From Thiorhodococcus drewsii AZ1 (GTDB taxonomy: Bacteria > Pseudomonadota > Gammaproteobacteria > Chromatiales > Chromatiaceae), in the NCBI RefSeq assembly GCF_000224065.1, contig NZ_AFWT01000017.1:60392-124391 (forward strand): a stretch of 64,000 nucleotides of DNA, read 5' to 3'. The translations under genes were made by a program, and so were the position numbers. Positions 17,930 to 26,099 of this stretch are shown here, one piece after another. Positions within the stretch are counted from its first letter, which is position 1. The number at the start of each line of letters is the position of its first letter. Below the pieces are notes generated by a model. It had not been told where the DNA came from. It did no database searches and saw only the letters and a list, made by a program, of their open reading frames with translations.

Positions 17930-19486
17930 GTGCAATGGACCGTCGGCACCATCTCATCCGCTATCCGGTTTGGATGGTACCCCATAGGCGGATCCTTGCC
18001 CCTTCAGCGCCCAGATGCATCCCGCTCCAGTGCGCCAGCCGCGATCGCGTCCCCAACGGGGAACGGTGATGCGTCCACCGACGTCCTCTTGATCCTGGTG
18101 GCAGGGGCCTATCTGATCGCGTCCCTGGCCGGGCTGCCCCTCTATGCCGACGGCGGTCACTATCTGTTCCGCATCATCGTCGACGGCGTCCCCTATGTCC
18201 CCGATGGTCGCCTGGCCGCCGTCATCCCGCAGCTCCCGGCCTGGTTCGCCGCGCGTCTGGACACCGGACTCGCGGCGATCAGACTGGCCTTCTCCGTCAG
18301 CTATCTGCTGCTGCCCTTGGTATCGCTCCTGACCTGCTGGCTGATCCTGCGCCGGACCGCGCCCTGGCTCATGGTCCTTCCGGCGACCGGGGCATTGCTG
18401 AACCAGATCAATGCCTCCGGTGTCTCGGAGCTGCTCGCCCTCATCGATCTGATGTGGCCGCTGGTGCTGGCACTGAGTCTGGAGGGACATCGCCGGGGCG
18501 TCAGGTCGCTCGTCTGGCTGGCCGGACCGCTGATGGTGACCCTGCATCCGGTCTCGCTCCTTGCCTGCCTGACGCTTGCCTTGGCGGTCTGGCTGACGAG
18601 CCGCGACCTGCGGCTGACGATCTGGCTGGGGATCTGTGCCCTGGGTAGGCTCGCCTGGAGCCTGATGGGGCTCAGCGGCTACGAGCAGTCACATCTGGTC
18701 GGCGACGGCGCACTCTGGTACCTGCTGACACAGACGCCGGGCCAGCACGCCATGCTGGCGGTCGTCACACTCATCGGTCTGGCGGTCACCTGGGAGTCGG
18801 GGAGCAGGTCGGGACGGCTTCCGAGATGGATGCCCAGGGTCGCGGCCGGTCTGCTGCTGGTAGCCGCCGCCCTCGTCGGCCATGAGCTGATCTGGGGACA
18901 GGGCTGGCGTCTGAAGTCCGGGATCACCTTCGTCGTGCAGCTCGGCCTGATGATGGCCGTCACCCTCAGCGTGCCAGTCGCGAATGGGCGTCGAGGATCG
19001 ACTCCATTGGGATCCGACATACGCTGGTCGTCCGTCCGCGATGCCGCACTGTTCGCGATCGCCGCCCTGATGCTGGTCAAAACCGCCGCCTGGTGGACCG
19101 CGACACGCGGACTGCAGAATCTCGTCAGCGAACCCGGTGGACCCTGCATCCAGCATACCCGACAGGCCCCATTCGCCCTGCAGTGGCCCTGGATGGCCCC
19201 GATCGACGAATGGAACGCCCCGATGAACGCGCTGCTGTTCCGGCCGGACTTCCGCCCGTCCGGCAGCGAGAACCTGGCCCCGATCGCCGTCCTGCTCCCG
19301 CGTGATGGCTGCGCGCGCGCCGCCGCGACCGGCATGGCTTACATGACCCCTTGGCTGCCGGTATCCTGGACTCGCCTGGAACAGCATTTTGGTCCGCTGA
19401 GACCCATGATCCCCAACCCACCGATGGAGCGACGAGCATGGATCCAAGCACCCAAACCGACGCCGAGGACCGGCTCTGGTCTCTGA
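17930..19486 (+). CDS. Polytopic membrane protein, GT-C-like, unknown function
   Basis: A 518-residue protein with roughly ten hydrophobic helices from about residue 50 on and a C-terminal extracytoplasmic segment. The first loop contains YADGGHYLFRIIVDG, with an acidic residue right after the first helix, as in GT-C glycosyltransferases of the PMT/ArnT type; this is a weak resemblance. The listed start is a GTG at 17930 and the true start may lie further downstream. It overlaps the RibD-like reductase gene by 49 bases, so the two are probably co-translated. No specific substrate can be proposed. Confidence 0.6.
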   Translation: MQWTVGTISSAIRFGWYPIGGSLPLQRPDASRSSAPAAIASPTGNGDASTDVLLILVAGAYLIASLAGLPLYADGGHYLFRIIVDGVPYVPDGRLAAVIPQLPAWFAARLDTGLAAIRLAFSVSYLLLPLVSLLTCWLILRRTAPWLMVLPATGALLNQINASGVSELLALIDLMWPLVLALSLEGHRRGVRSLVWLAGPLMVTLHPVSLLACLTLALAVWLTSRDLRLTIWLGICALGRLAWSLMGLSGYEQSHLVGDGALWYLLTQTPGQHAMLAVVTLIGLAVTWESGSRSGRLPRWMPRVAAGLLLVAAALVGHELIWGQGWRLKSGITFVVQLGLMMAVTLSVPVANGRRGSTPLGSDIRWSSVRDAALFAIAALMLVKTAAWWTATRGLQNLVSEPGGPCIQHTRQAPFALQWPWMAPIDEWNAPMNALLFRPDFRPSGSENLAPIAVLLPRDGCARAAATGMAYMTPWLPVSWTRLEQHFGPLRPMIPNPPMERRAWIQAPKPTPRTGSGL

Positions 19487-20409
19487 TCCTCGCCGCCTCG
19501 CGCCTGGTGCGCACAGGCGATCTGGATCCCGGTATCGCGACCGGCTTCAGCTTCTCCGACGGGCCGGATGCGTCGCTCCGGCCAGTCCCCGAGGGACGCG
19601 ATGGCGCGGACATCCAGTGGCGTCCAGGAGAGGGCTGGAACCTGACCGAGACGCCGACCCAGGACCCTATGCGCTCGCTCGCCGAGCTCTATCTGCCGCT
19701 CTGTACGCCAGTGACCGAAGGATGCACAGCGGTCGCCCATCTGGGCCAGAGCATCGACAGCTGCGTGGCGACCGCCAACGGCGACTCCTGCTACGTCACC
19801 GGCGACGAGAATCTGCGCCATCTGCACCGGATGCGCGCACTCTCGGATGCGGTTCTGGTGGGGACCGAGACCGCCGCTTGCGACAACCCCAGGCTCACGA
19901 CGCGCCTGGTCGCCGGGGACAATGCCATCCGCATCGTCCTCGACCGCTGCCGCCGGCTGCCCCCGGATCTCGGGGTCTTCACCGACGGCGCTGCGGAGAC
20001 CTGGCTGGTCTGCGACGAGTCCCGGCTTGGGGATTCGGGCACTGTCCCCAAGCGTGGACGCCTGATCGGCGTCCCGACCCGCGACGACCGTCTCGATCTG
20101 GCGGCGCTGATCCAGAGGCTCGCCGAACTCGGTATCCGGCGTCTCTTCATCGAAGGCGGCGGCGTGGCCGTCTCGGCCTTCGTAGCGGAGAATCTGGTGG
20201 ACCGGCTGCAAGTCGCGATCGCGCCGCTCTTGATCGGCGGCGGACGACTCGGCCTATCGCCGCCGGCGAGCGACCTGCTGCGCAACGCCATCTGTCCCTG
20301 CTCCCGCCTCTATCGCATGGGCAAGGACGTCCTCTACGACATGGACATGCGCCGCCCCCGCGACGGACGTTCGGATCGCCCGCCGACGGGGTTGCAGCGA
20401 ATCGCCTGA
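19438..20409 (+). CDS. Stand-alone RibD C-terminal (dihydrofolate reductase-like) reductase
   Basis: A 323-residue protein whose residues about 95-305 match the RibD_C fold: VAHLGQSIDSCVATANGDS, CYVTGDENLRHLHRMRALSD, AVLVGTETAACDNPRLTTRL, VLDRCRRLPPD, RRLFIEGGGV and APLLIGGG. The deaminase domain of bifunctional RibD is absent; instead there is an N-terminal extension of about 90 residues without recognised motif. It is likely an NADPH-dependent reductase of a pyrimidine or pterin intermediate. It overlaps the membrane protein gene upstream, so it is probably not part of ordinary riboflavin synthesis. Confidence 0.78.
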   Translation: MDPSTQTDAEDRLWSLILAASRLVRTGDLDPGIATGFSFSDGPDASLRPVPEGRDGADIQWRPGEGWNLTETPTQDPMRSLAELYLPLCTPVTEGCTAVAHLGQSIDSCVATANGDSCYVTGDENLRHLHRMRALSDAVLVGTETAACDNPRLTTRLVAGDNAIRIVLDRCRRLPPDLGVFTDGAAETWLVCDESRLGDSGTVPKRGRLIGVPTRDDRLDLAALIQRLAELGIRRLFIEGGGVAVSAFVAENLVDRLQVAIAPLLIGGGRLGLSPPASDLLRNAICPCSRLYRMGKDVLYDMDMRRPRDGRSDRPPTGLQRIA

Positions 20410-20426
20410 GCTCGAGTCAGGCGATT
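20400..20426. terminator. Hairpin between convergent genes
   Basis: A perfect 10-bp stem AATCGCCTGA (20400-20409) / TCAGGCGATT (20417-20426) with a 7-base loop lies in the 26-base space between the convergent reductase and DUF2442 genes. There is no clear T-run, so a bidirectional terminator role is likely but not certain. Confidence 0.55.
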
Positions 20427-20435
20427 CGACCGATC

Positions 20436-20705
20436 TCAAGCAACCCTGTCGAGCGGAAGCAGCCCGCCCTCCTCGCGCAAACGTCGCTGAATGCCTCCAC
20501 CGCTGAGTTCGAATCCGTTGGGCCAGCAGAGAGCGCCCAGTTCGAGGAAAAACTGCCGGAAGAAGTCTTCATTCTCCAGCGGCTTGACCATCTCGGTGCC
20601 TCGCGCAATCAGGTGTTGCAGATCGTAGTCACCTCGGGTGCCGTCCGAAAAGTCCAACCGGATGACGCGATCTTGAAGAAACTCGGCCTTGACGATCTTA
20701 ATCAT
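20436..20705 (-). CDS. DUF2442-domain protein
   Basis: An 89-residue protein starting MIKIVKAEFLQDRVIRLDFSDG, with the LDFSDGTRGDYDLQHLI pattern and the WPNGFELSGGGI segment characteristic of DUF2442. Such genes usually follow a DUF4160 gene, forming small toxin-antitoxin-like pairs. Here the ATG overlaps the end of the DUF4160 reading frame by 8 bases. Function unknown. Confidence 0.85.
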   Translation of the reverse strand: MIKIVKAEFLQDRVIRLDFSDGTRGDYDLQHLIARGTEMVKPLENEDFFRQFFLELGALCWPNGFELSGGGIQRRLREEGGLLPLDRVA

Positions 20706-20964
20706 TGTCGGCTCCAGGAATTCTCCGAAGTGGTTGCAGTGCGATAGCGCGCTGCCAATTGTCCCATAGCGCTTCCTGATGCTCGGCGCACCACTCCTTG
20801 ATCAGCTTCGCAGCCTTTTTCGGCAGCCGCCCTTCGAGCAATTCTCCGGTCTCGATCGAGACCAATGCCTCCGCACCCTAGTACTCCACATGGAAGTGAG
20901 GAGGGGCATGGTCGTCGAAATACATGCGGACATAGAGTCCGAAAAAGCAGGATATGATCGGCAT
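20698..20964 (-). pseudogene. DUF4160 gene with an in-frame amber stop
   Basis: From the ATG at 20964 the frame reads MPIISCFFGLYVRMYFDDHA then PPHFHVEY, a TAG at 20880-20878 (codon 29), and continues in the same frame for 59 codons as GAEALVSIETGELLEGRLPK and onward to a TAA at 20698. The family sequence here is HVEYQG, so the TAG is one transition away from the expected CAG glutamine codon. The rest of the frame is intact, including the 8-base overlap with the DUF2442 gene. Either a recent nonsense mutation or a sequencing error is likely. Confidence 0.85.
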
Positions 20965-21064
20965 GGCCACCTCTGGTCGGGATCGTCCCTTCAAACGCGA
21001 CCAGGGCCTCGCGGATCTCGGGATCTCGGTACGGCGAAGCATACAGAGATCTGAAGATCCAAAC

Positions 21065-21724
21065 CTAAGGCGATGCAATCTCCAGCATCACCTCATTGCG
21101 CCTCATGAACCATGGGGTGAAGGGCGGGTTGTAGCGGGCGTAGACGGGCTCGCCGACCGTTTCCAAACCGGCCTCCCGGATGGCCGAGCGAAGGATGCCA
21201 AGGTTCTTCTCGTAATTGTCGCGGGTCCAGCGCCCGGAGTAGCGGCGTACGGCCATGAGCTTGGCCGGCTCCTCGCGCAGATGCACGCGCGCATCGTTTG
21301 GCGTCGGCAGGGTGTCCAGGCTGTAACCGGACGGCATCACGAAGCTGACGACATAGGTGCCCGGCTTCCCCTCGCCCGCCTGTTGGCTGACCGGGGCCGT
21401 CATACGGATCTTTTCGCTCTGATCCTCGGCGGGACGCTGGTTGACCGGCGCCGTCATGTCCATCTTGGTCTTGGAGCGGTTGTTGCCGAAGATGTAGTCG
21501 GCGAGGATGCGGAAGGCCTGATTGCCCGCCTCGTCGAAATCATCCCCAACCGCCGTCTCCGCCACCAGATAGGGCGCATATTGGCGCAGCTCGAACATGG
21601 GGTAGGTGCGTGTCACCTCGTAGCTCGGTTCTTCGATGGCCATCGGGGCTCCTCCGCTGAAGAACGCCAAAATCAGGAACAGGAGTCCTGCGATCGGAGT
21701 CGGGCGTATGTCTCTTGTGTTCAT
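21065..21724 (-). CDS. SOUL-family haem-binding protein, exported
   Basis: A 219-residue protein with a signal or anchor segment (IAGLLFLILAFFSGGAPMA, about 12-30) followed by a SOUL/HBP domain: YEVTRTYPMFELRQYAPYLV, QAFRILADYIFGNNRSKTKM, DMTAPVNQRP, IRMTAPVSQQ and the YNPPFTPWFMRRNEV end. SOUL proteins bind haem or tetrapyrroles. The ATG at 21724 was chosen because it starts just before the hydrophobic segment. The cargo and physiological role in bacteria are not established. Confidence 0.9.
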   Translation of the reverse strand: MNTRDIRPTPIAGLLFLILAFFSGGAPMAIEEPSYEVTRTYPMFELRQYAPYLVAETAVGDDFDEAGNQAFRILADYIFGNNRSKTKMDMTAPVNQRPAEDQSEKIRMTAPVSQQAGEGKPGTYVVSFVMPSGYSLDTLPTPNDARVHLREEPAKLMAVRRYSGRWTRDNYEKNLGILRSAIREAGLETVGEPVYARYNPPFTPWFMRRNEVMLEIASP

Positions 21725-21829
21725 CGATTCGACGCCGTCATGCTGACGGTCTCTTCTGTTGCCATGGGACCTACCTCTATTGGTGCGGCCGGATGGAATC
21801 AAAGGGGATGTTCCGGTGACCGGCGTGGA

Positions 21830-22954
21830 TCAGCGGCCAGACGCCTCCCGGATGATCCGATGCACGTACTCCATCTTCTCGATCGCCGGCTGGGGTAGCA
21901 CGAATGGATAGAGATCCTGCTGACCCATGCTTTGGTTGAGGCTGTTGATCGCCGAGGTGAGCGGCACCCAGTTGTCGATGATCGGCTGGAAGTCCGCGAT
22001 GTCGTAAGGGTCGAATTCCGGGTCCGCACGCTGCACGCTCCCGTCCGGCAGGCGTCGCTCCACCTCGAGCCCGTAATGGGCCGCAGTCTCCATTGTGTCG
22101 GTGATGTGCATGTAGTGGGCCCAGGTCTCGGCCCAGTCCTCCCAGGGATGGCTGCTGGCGTAGGGGGTGATGAAATGGTCCTGCCAGTCGGCGGGCGGTC
22201 CGTCGCGATAATGGTCGTCGAGGGCCTGCTGGTAATTCCGTTGCTCGTCGCCGAAGCGTGAGCGGAAGCCCTCCAGACGTCCACCGTCCCGGATGAGCAG
22301 ATCCCAGTAGTAATGGCCGATCTCATGGCGAAAGTGGCCCACCAGGGTGCGGTAGGTTTCGTTCATATCCACCCGGATTCGTTCTCGATTGGCCGAGTCC
22401 GCCTCGTCGATGTCGATGGTGATGACACCGTCGGCATGACCGGTCATGACGGCCTGGCCCGGTGGCGCATCCTGGCTGGAGGGAAAGTCGAAGAGGATGC
22501 CCTGCTCCGGGTCCTCGGTCCGCGCTCTCATCGGCAATCCGAGCCGGATCAGGCCATAGGCGAGGCGCCGCTTCCCGCATTCGATGCGGTACCACTTTTC
22601 GAGATTGCCCGGACGGTCGAGATTGGGGATCGTCCGATTCGTGCGACACACGGGGCAAAGGCTGTCGGCGGCATCGGCCGGGACCATCCAGTTGCAGACG
22701 TTGTACTGGGTGTAATTGGCACACTTGCGATACCGCCGGGTATTGTCCGGAATCTCAGGGCGGCGGCTGAACCGGCTCAAACGGCGCAGCTTGTCCGTGG
22801 GTGGAATCGGCGTCCAGGTCCCGCCGGGCTGCTCCTGCAAGGCCGCCAGACGCAGCTCCTCCGGAATGAACCCCAAGACCGCACCGCAATGGATGCAGGT
22901 GTGGTTCGTGAAATAGATCGGCTGACCGCAGGATTGGCAGGCGAAGGTGCGCAT
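21830..22954 (-). CDS. Zinc-ribbon and HEIGH metallopeptidase-like protein
   Basis: A 374-residue protein that begins with a double zinc ribbon (CQSCGQPIYFTNHTCIHCGA) and a second Cys set (KCANYTQYNVCNWM...CPVC), followed by a peptidase-like domain with HFRHEIGHYYWD, an HExxH-like motif in which HEIGH supplies two metal ligands, and EDWAETWAHYMHI downstream with further candidate ligands. It fits the putative zinc-binding metallopeptidase family of about 350-380 residues. The ATG at 22954 gives MRTFACQSCG, the family N-terminus. Substrate unknown; it is cytoplasmic as no signal peptide is seen. Confidence 0.85.
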   Translation of the reverse strand: MRTFACQSCGQPIYFTNHTCIHCGAVLGFIPEELRLAALQEQPGGTWTPIPPTDKLRRLSRFSRRPEIPDNTRRYRKCANYTQYNVCNWMVPADAADSLCPVCRTNRTIPNLDRPGNLEKWYRIECGKRRLAYGLIRLGLPMRARTEDPEQGILFDFPSSQDAPPGQAVMTGHADGVITIDIDEADSANRERIRVDMNETYRTLVGHFRHEIGHYYWDLLIRDGGRLEGFRSRFGDEQRNYQQALDDHYRDGPPADWQDHFITPYASSHPWEDWAETWAHYMHITDTMETAAHYGLEVERRLPDGSVQRADPEFDPYDIADFQPIIDNWVPLTSAINSLNQSMGQQDLYPFVLPQPAIEKMEYVHRIIREASGR

Positions 22955-23100
22955 CGGTTGGGTTTTGGATGGAAATCGAATATGGAGATAGACCCGACAG
23001 ATCGGAATTGGTGTGTTAGACAGCGCGCGCAAACCCTCTCAGATCGACCACTCACCCAACACTCAGCCGATACCTTTCCTGCCGAACCCCCGAATGCCGC

Positions 23101-23361
23101 TCAGGCGGCGTGATGCAGCTCCTCGCGCAATATCCGGCGCAACGCATCCTCGTCCAAAGGACGGCGCCCGAGAGACTCGCGGAGGGCCAGGTTGATGAGC
23201 GTCTGATAGCCGATGCCCTTCTCGTCCGAGCTTCGCCGAAACGCATCCAATACGTCATCGTCCAGCATGATCGTGATTCGAGTCTTGCCGGCGCGCAGAC
23301 GGTTCAGATGGTCGATCTCCGTCGCGCGGCGCACGCCCGTCATGTCGTACTCAGGTTTCAT
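23101..23361 (-). CDS. brnA: BrnA-family antitoxin
   Basis: An 86-residue protein with the BrnA/CopG-like ribbon-helix-helix end: TRITIMLDDDVLDAFRRSSD, GIGYQTLINLALRESLG. BrnA neutralises the BrnT ribonuclease and autoregulates the pair. The ATG at 23361 lies within the last codons of the brnT frame (11-base overlap), the usual brnTA arrangement. The toxin gene upstream is broken, so the antitoxin may be an orphan. Confidence 0.85.
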   Translation of the reverse strand: MKPEYDMTGVRRATEIDHLNRLRAGKTRITIMLDDDVLDAFRRSSDEKGIGYQTLINLALRESLGRRPLDEDALRRILREELHHAA

Positions 23362-23722
23362 AGGCGTGTTTCTCTCGCAACGTAGCCAGGCGTGCCGAGA
23401 TGAGTCGAACGGCGTTATGAACACGAAAATTGTATACGACCGTCAGCAGGGCCTTGGCCATCCCTATCGACCGCCCGGTTGCTCTACCGCCGAAGGTCCG
23501 CGCAGCGGACCCTACGGACCGTAGTTTTGAGTAGGGTCCGCTGTGCGGACCAGTCGCCGCTGTCCGGAACGACGATCAAGGCTGTCAGCAGACTCCCCAG
23601 CCATCAGCGTCTTCGCGTACCAAAGCGCGGGGATCGAAGAGCACTGGCATCGCATCTTCGAGATCGATACCGTGCTTGCGCAGATTCGCGGCACGTTTCG
23701 CTGGGTCGTATTCCAGGCACAT
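23351..23722 (-). pseudogene. brnT: brnT toxin gene interrupted by a family C repeat
   Basis: The 5' part reads from an ATG at 23722 as MCLEYDPAKRAANLRKHGID then LEDAMPVLFDPRALVRED and stops at 23585. The N-terminus YDPAKRAANLRKHGI is diagnostic of BrnT. The 3' part is recognisable further down as LLTVVYNFRVHNAVRLISAR and LATLREKHAYET, ending with the TGA at 23351 that overlaps brnA. Between them lies the GGTCCGC inverted repeat at 23495-23551. The middle of the toxin is lost, so BrnT should be inactive. Confidence 0.82.
23495..23551. repeat. Repeat family C copy inside brnT
   Basis: GGTCCGCGCAGCGGACCCTA (23495-23514) and GTAGGGTCCGCTGTGCGGAC (23531-23550) are inverted copies around ACGGACCGTAGTTTTGA. 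It is closely similar to the element downstream of queH at 7378-7435, and here it interrupts a recognisable coding sequence. Confidence 0.85.
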
Positions 23723-23795
23723 AGGTCGAAAGTATGCATATTGAATATGCATTATCAAGGTGCGCGCTCGACCTGAGCGACGGTCGATCCGATCC

Positions 23796-25319
23796 TCAAT
23801 CGCCCCCTGTCCGACCCAGCCCGCGAATGCCGCGCGGCAGTGCGGTGCGCTCGGCCCGCTCGAACAGCCATTGGACCGTCACCGCCAAGACGGCGGCTGG
23901 GATCGCCCCCTCCATGATCAACCCCATGTCGTCGAGCCGGATGCCGGCCAGGATCGGCTGTCCGTAGCCGCCGGCGCCGATCAGTGCGCCGAGTGTGGCA
24001 GCGCCGACGTTGATGACGGCCGCAGTCTTGATGCCGGCCAGGATGGTCGGCAGCGCCAGGGGCAGCTCGATCAGACGCAGACGCGCGCCGGCGGGCAGAC
24101 CCAGCGCCTCGGCGGACTCGATGGTGGCGGCCGGGATGCCGCGGATGCCGGCGTGGGTGTTTCGCACGATCGGCAGCAGGCTGTAGAGGAAGAGCGCCAC
24201 CAGGGCCGGTCCCGCCCCGATCCCGAAGAAGGGGATCATGAGGACCAGCAGGGCCAGCGCGGGGATGGTCTGGGCGATGCCGACGAAGGCGAGGACGAGC
24301 TGTCCCAGTCGCGGCCGGTGCGCGGCGAGCAGCCCGAGCGGAACGGCGGCCAGCACGGCGGCGAGGAGCGAGACGCCGACCAGGGTGAGGTGCTCCAGCG
24401 TGCACTGGGCCAGGCGCGCCAGGAGACCCCTGGTCTCGGTCGCGTCGAGGATGCCCAGCCGCTCGCGCAGCAGCTCGCCGGCGACCTGAGACTCGGTGCG
24501 TCCCTCGATCTGGACGGCGGCGTTCATCGCGATCATGCGCCTCGCGTCGATCAGACCCAGGGCGCGTTCGAGCGCCGTGACGGCCTCCGGCACACGTTGC
24601 GCCAGATCGGCCCGGTAGAGCAGCACCGCATCGTATCGGGCGAACCAGTCGCGATCGTCGCGCAGCGGCCGCAGATGGTAATAGGCGATCTCGGCGTCCG
24701 TGGTGTAGAGGTCGGTCAGATCGGCCTCGCCGCTGGCGAGCGCGCGGTAGGCCAGTTCGTGCTCGAGACCGCGCACGTCGCGCTGCGGCAGTCCGTAGAA
24801 AGACCGCAGACCCGCCCAACCGTCGGCGCGGTCCATGAACTCGTTGCCGAAACGGAATCGGAGCTCGGGATGGTCGCGCAGATCCGAGATGCGCTCGATC
24901 CCCAGCGCTTCCGCCCGCGCCTCGGGCATGCCGAGCGCATAGTTGTTCTGGAAGCCGATCGAACCGGCGAGACGGATGCCCCGCTCGGCGAGCCGCTCGC
25001 TCAGCGTTCGCCCCTGCGCGGCCTTGTCCTCTGCCAAGACCTCATGGAGCAAGGTGCCCGTATAGTCGACATAGGCGTCGATCTCGCCGCTCTCCAGGGC
25101 ATTGAAGACGATCCGGGTCCCGCCGAGCGCGCGGCGGTGGTGCACCGGGAGCCCGGTCTCGGCGACCAGGCCGCGCAGCACCTCGCCGAGGATGATCCCC
25201 TCGGTGAACTTCTTGCTGCCGATGCGGATCTCGCCGTCCGACCGACCGCAGCCCGTGAGCAGCCCCAGCACCAGGGGTGCCAGAAGCAGCCAAGGCAGAA
25301 CGGACGAAACCCGCCTCAT
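23796..25319 (-). CDS. Osmoprotectant-type ABC transporter: fused substrate-binding protein and permease
   Basis: A 507-residue protein. The N-terminus is a lipoprotein-like signal (LLLAPLVLGLLTGC) followed by an OpuAC/OsmF-type binding domain at about 30-290 (IRIGSKKFTEGIILGEVLRG, YVDYTGTLLHEV). The C-terminal 200 residues are an OpuB-type permease with five or six helices and the EAA-like loop ATIESAEALGLPAGARLRLI. In the usual fusions of this family the permease comes first and the binding domain last; here the order is reversed. Glycine betaine or choline are family substrates, but the operon context leaves the real one open. The ATG overlaps the ATPase stop by 4 bases. Confidence 0.87.
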   Translation of the reverse strand: MRRVSSVLPWLLLAPLVLGLLTGCGRSDGEIRIGSKKFTEGIILGEVLRGLVAETGLPVHHRRALGGTRIVFNALESGEIDAYVDYTGTLLHEVLAEDKAAQGRTLSERLAERGIRLAGSIGFQNNYALGMPEARAEALGIERISDLRDHPELRFRFGNEFMDRADGWAGLRSFYGLPQRDVRGLEHELAYRALASGEADLTDLYTTDAEIAYYHLRPLRDDRDWFARYDAVLLYRADLAQRVPEAVTALERALGLIDARRMIAMNAAVQIEGRTESQVAGELLRERLGILDATETRGLLARLAQCTLEHLTLVGVSLLAAVLAAVPLGLLAAHRPRLGQLVLAFVGIAQTIPALALLVLMIPFFGIGAGPALVALFLYSLLPIVRNTHAGIRGIPAATIESAEALGLPAGARLRLIELPLALPTILAGIKTAAVINVGAATLGALIGAGGYGQPILAGIRLDDMGLIMEGAIPAAVLAVTVQWLFERAERTALPRGIRGLGRTGGD

Positions 25320-26065
25320 GCGCCCTCCCCCAGCGCGACCCGATGGGAACGCTGGGCGCGCACGAACCGCTCGACGAAGGGCTCGGCCGGCGCGCGGATC
25401 ATCTCGTCGAGGCTGCCGCTCTGAACGATCCGGCCCGCGCGCATCAGGACGATGGTCTCGCCGAGGAAGGCGGCCTCGGCCAGATCATGGGTCACCAGCA
25501 CGACAGTCTTGTCCAGGGTGGCGAAGATCTGCTTCAGCTCCTCCTGCAGCTCGTAGCGGATCATGGGATCCAGGGCACCAAGGGGTTCGTCGAGCAAGAG
25601 CACCTCCGGGTCCAGCATCAGGGCACGCATGAGTCCCACGCGCTGATTCTGACCGCCGGACAGCTCGGTGGGATAGCGCTCCAGCCCCGCTCGGGGGAAA
25701 TGCGTCAGCTCCATCAGTTCGCTCAAACGCGTCTTGATGCGGTCGGAACTCCATTTGAGGAGGCGGGCCATGAGGACGACGTTTTCGCGCGCCGTCAGAT
25801 GCGGAAAAAGACCGCCCTGCTGGATGACGTAGCCCATCCGTTGCCGCTGGGCACGAATCCGCGTCCGCTCCAGCATCTGCCCATCGAAGCGGACATGGCC
25901 CACATCCGGCTCGATCAGACCGATCAGGATCCGCAGCAGGGTCGACTTGCCGCAGCCGGAGGGTCCGATCAGCGCCGTCGTACTCCCGCGCGCGATACTC
26001 AGCCGAATGCCGTCGAGGGCCAGCGAGGAGCCGTAGCGCTTGGTGATCCGATCGAGTTCGAACAT
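25316..26065 (-). CDS. Osmoprotectant-type ABC transporter ATP-binding protein
   Basis: A 249-residue ATPase with Walker A LIGPSGCGKSTLLR, Q-loop VIQQGGLFPHLTAREN, signature LSGGQNQRVGLMRAL, Walker B LLLDEPLGALD and H-loop VLVTHDLAEAAFLG. It lacks the CBS domains found in OpuCA/ProV forms. The start at 26065 is 24 bases after the methyltransferase stop, and its own stop overlaps the fused permease gene, so all belong to the same minus-strand run. Partner: the SBP-permease at 23796. Confidence 0.9.
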   Translation of the reverse strand: MFELDRITKRYGSSLALDGIRLSIARGSTTALIGPSGCGKSTLLRILIGLIEPDVGHVRFDGQMLERTRIRAQRQRMGYVIQQGGLFPHLTARENVVLMARLLKWSSDRIKTRLSELMELTHFPRAGLERYPTELSGGQNQRVGLMRALMLDPEVLLLDEPLGALDPMIRYELQEELKQIFATLDKTVVLVTHDLAEAAFLGETIVLMRAGRIVQSGSLDEMIRAPAEPFVERFVRAQRSHRVALGEGA

Positions 26066-26075
26066 GGATATGGTT

Positions 26076-26099
26076 GAACCGCAAAGGCGCTAAGGGCGC
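26076..26099. repeat. Repeat family F unit at the methyltransferase/ABC boundary
   Basis: GAACCGCAAAGGCGCTAAGG at the start of this 24-base segment is, in reverse complement, the same as 1761-1784 apart from one base. The methyltransferase stop codon (26090-26092) lies inside it, so the repeat forms the end of that gene. Confidence 0.75.

Noticed and set aside
20878..20880. TAG as a recoded amino acid (pyrrolysine)
   Set aside because: There is no pyl gene in the window, the position is Gln in the family and one transition explains it.
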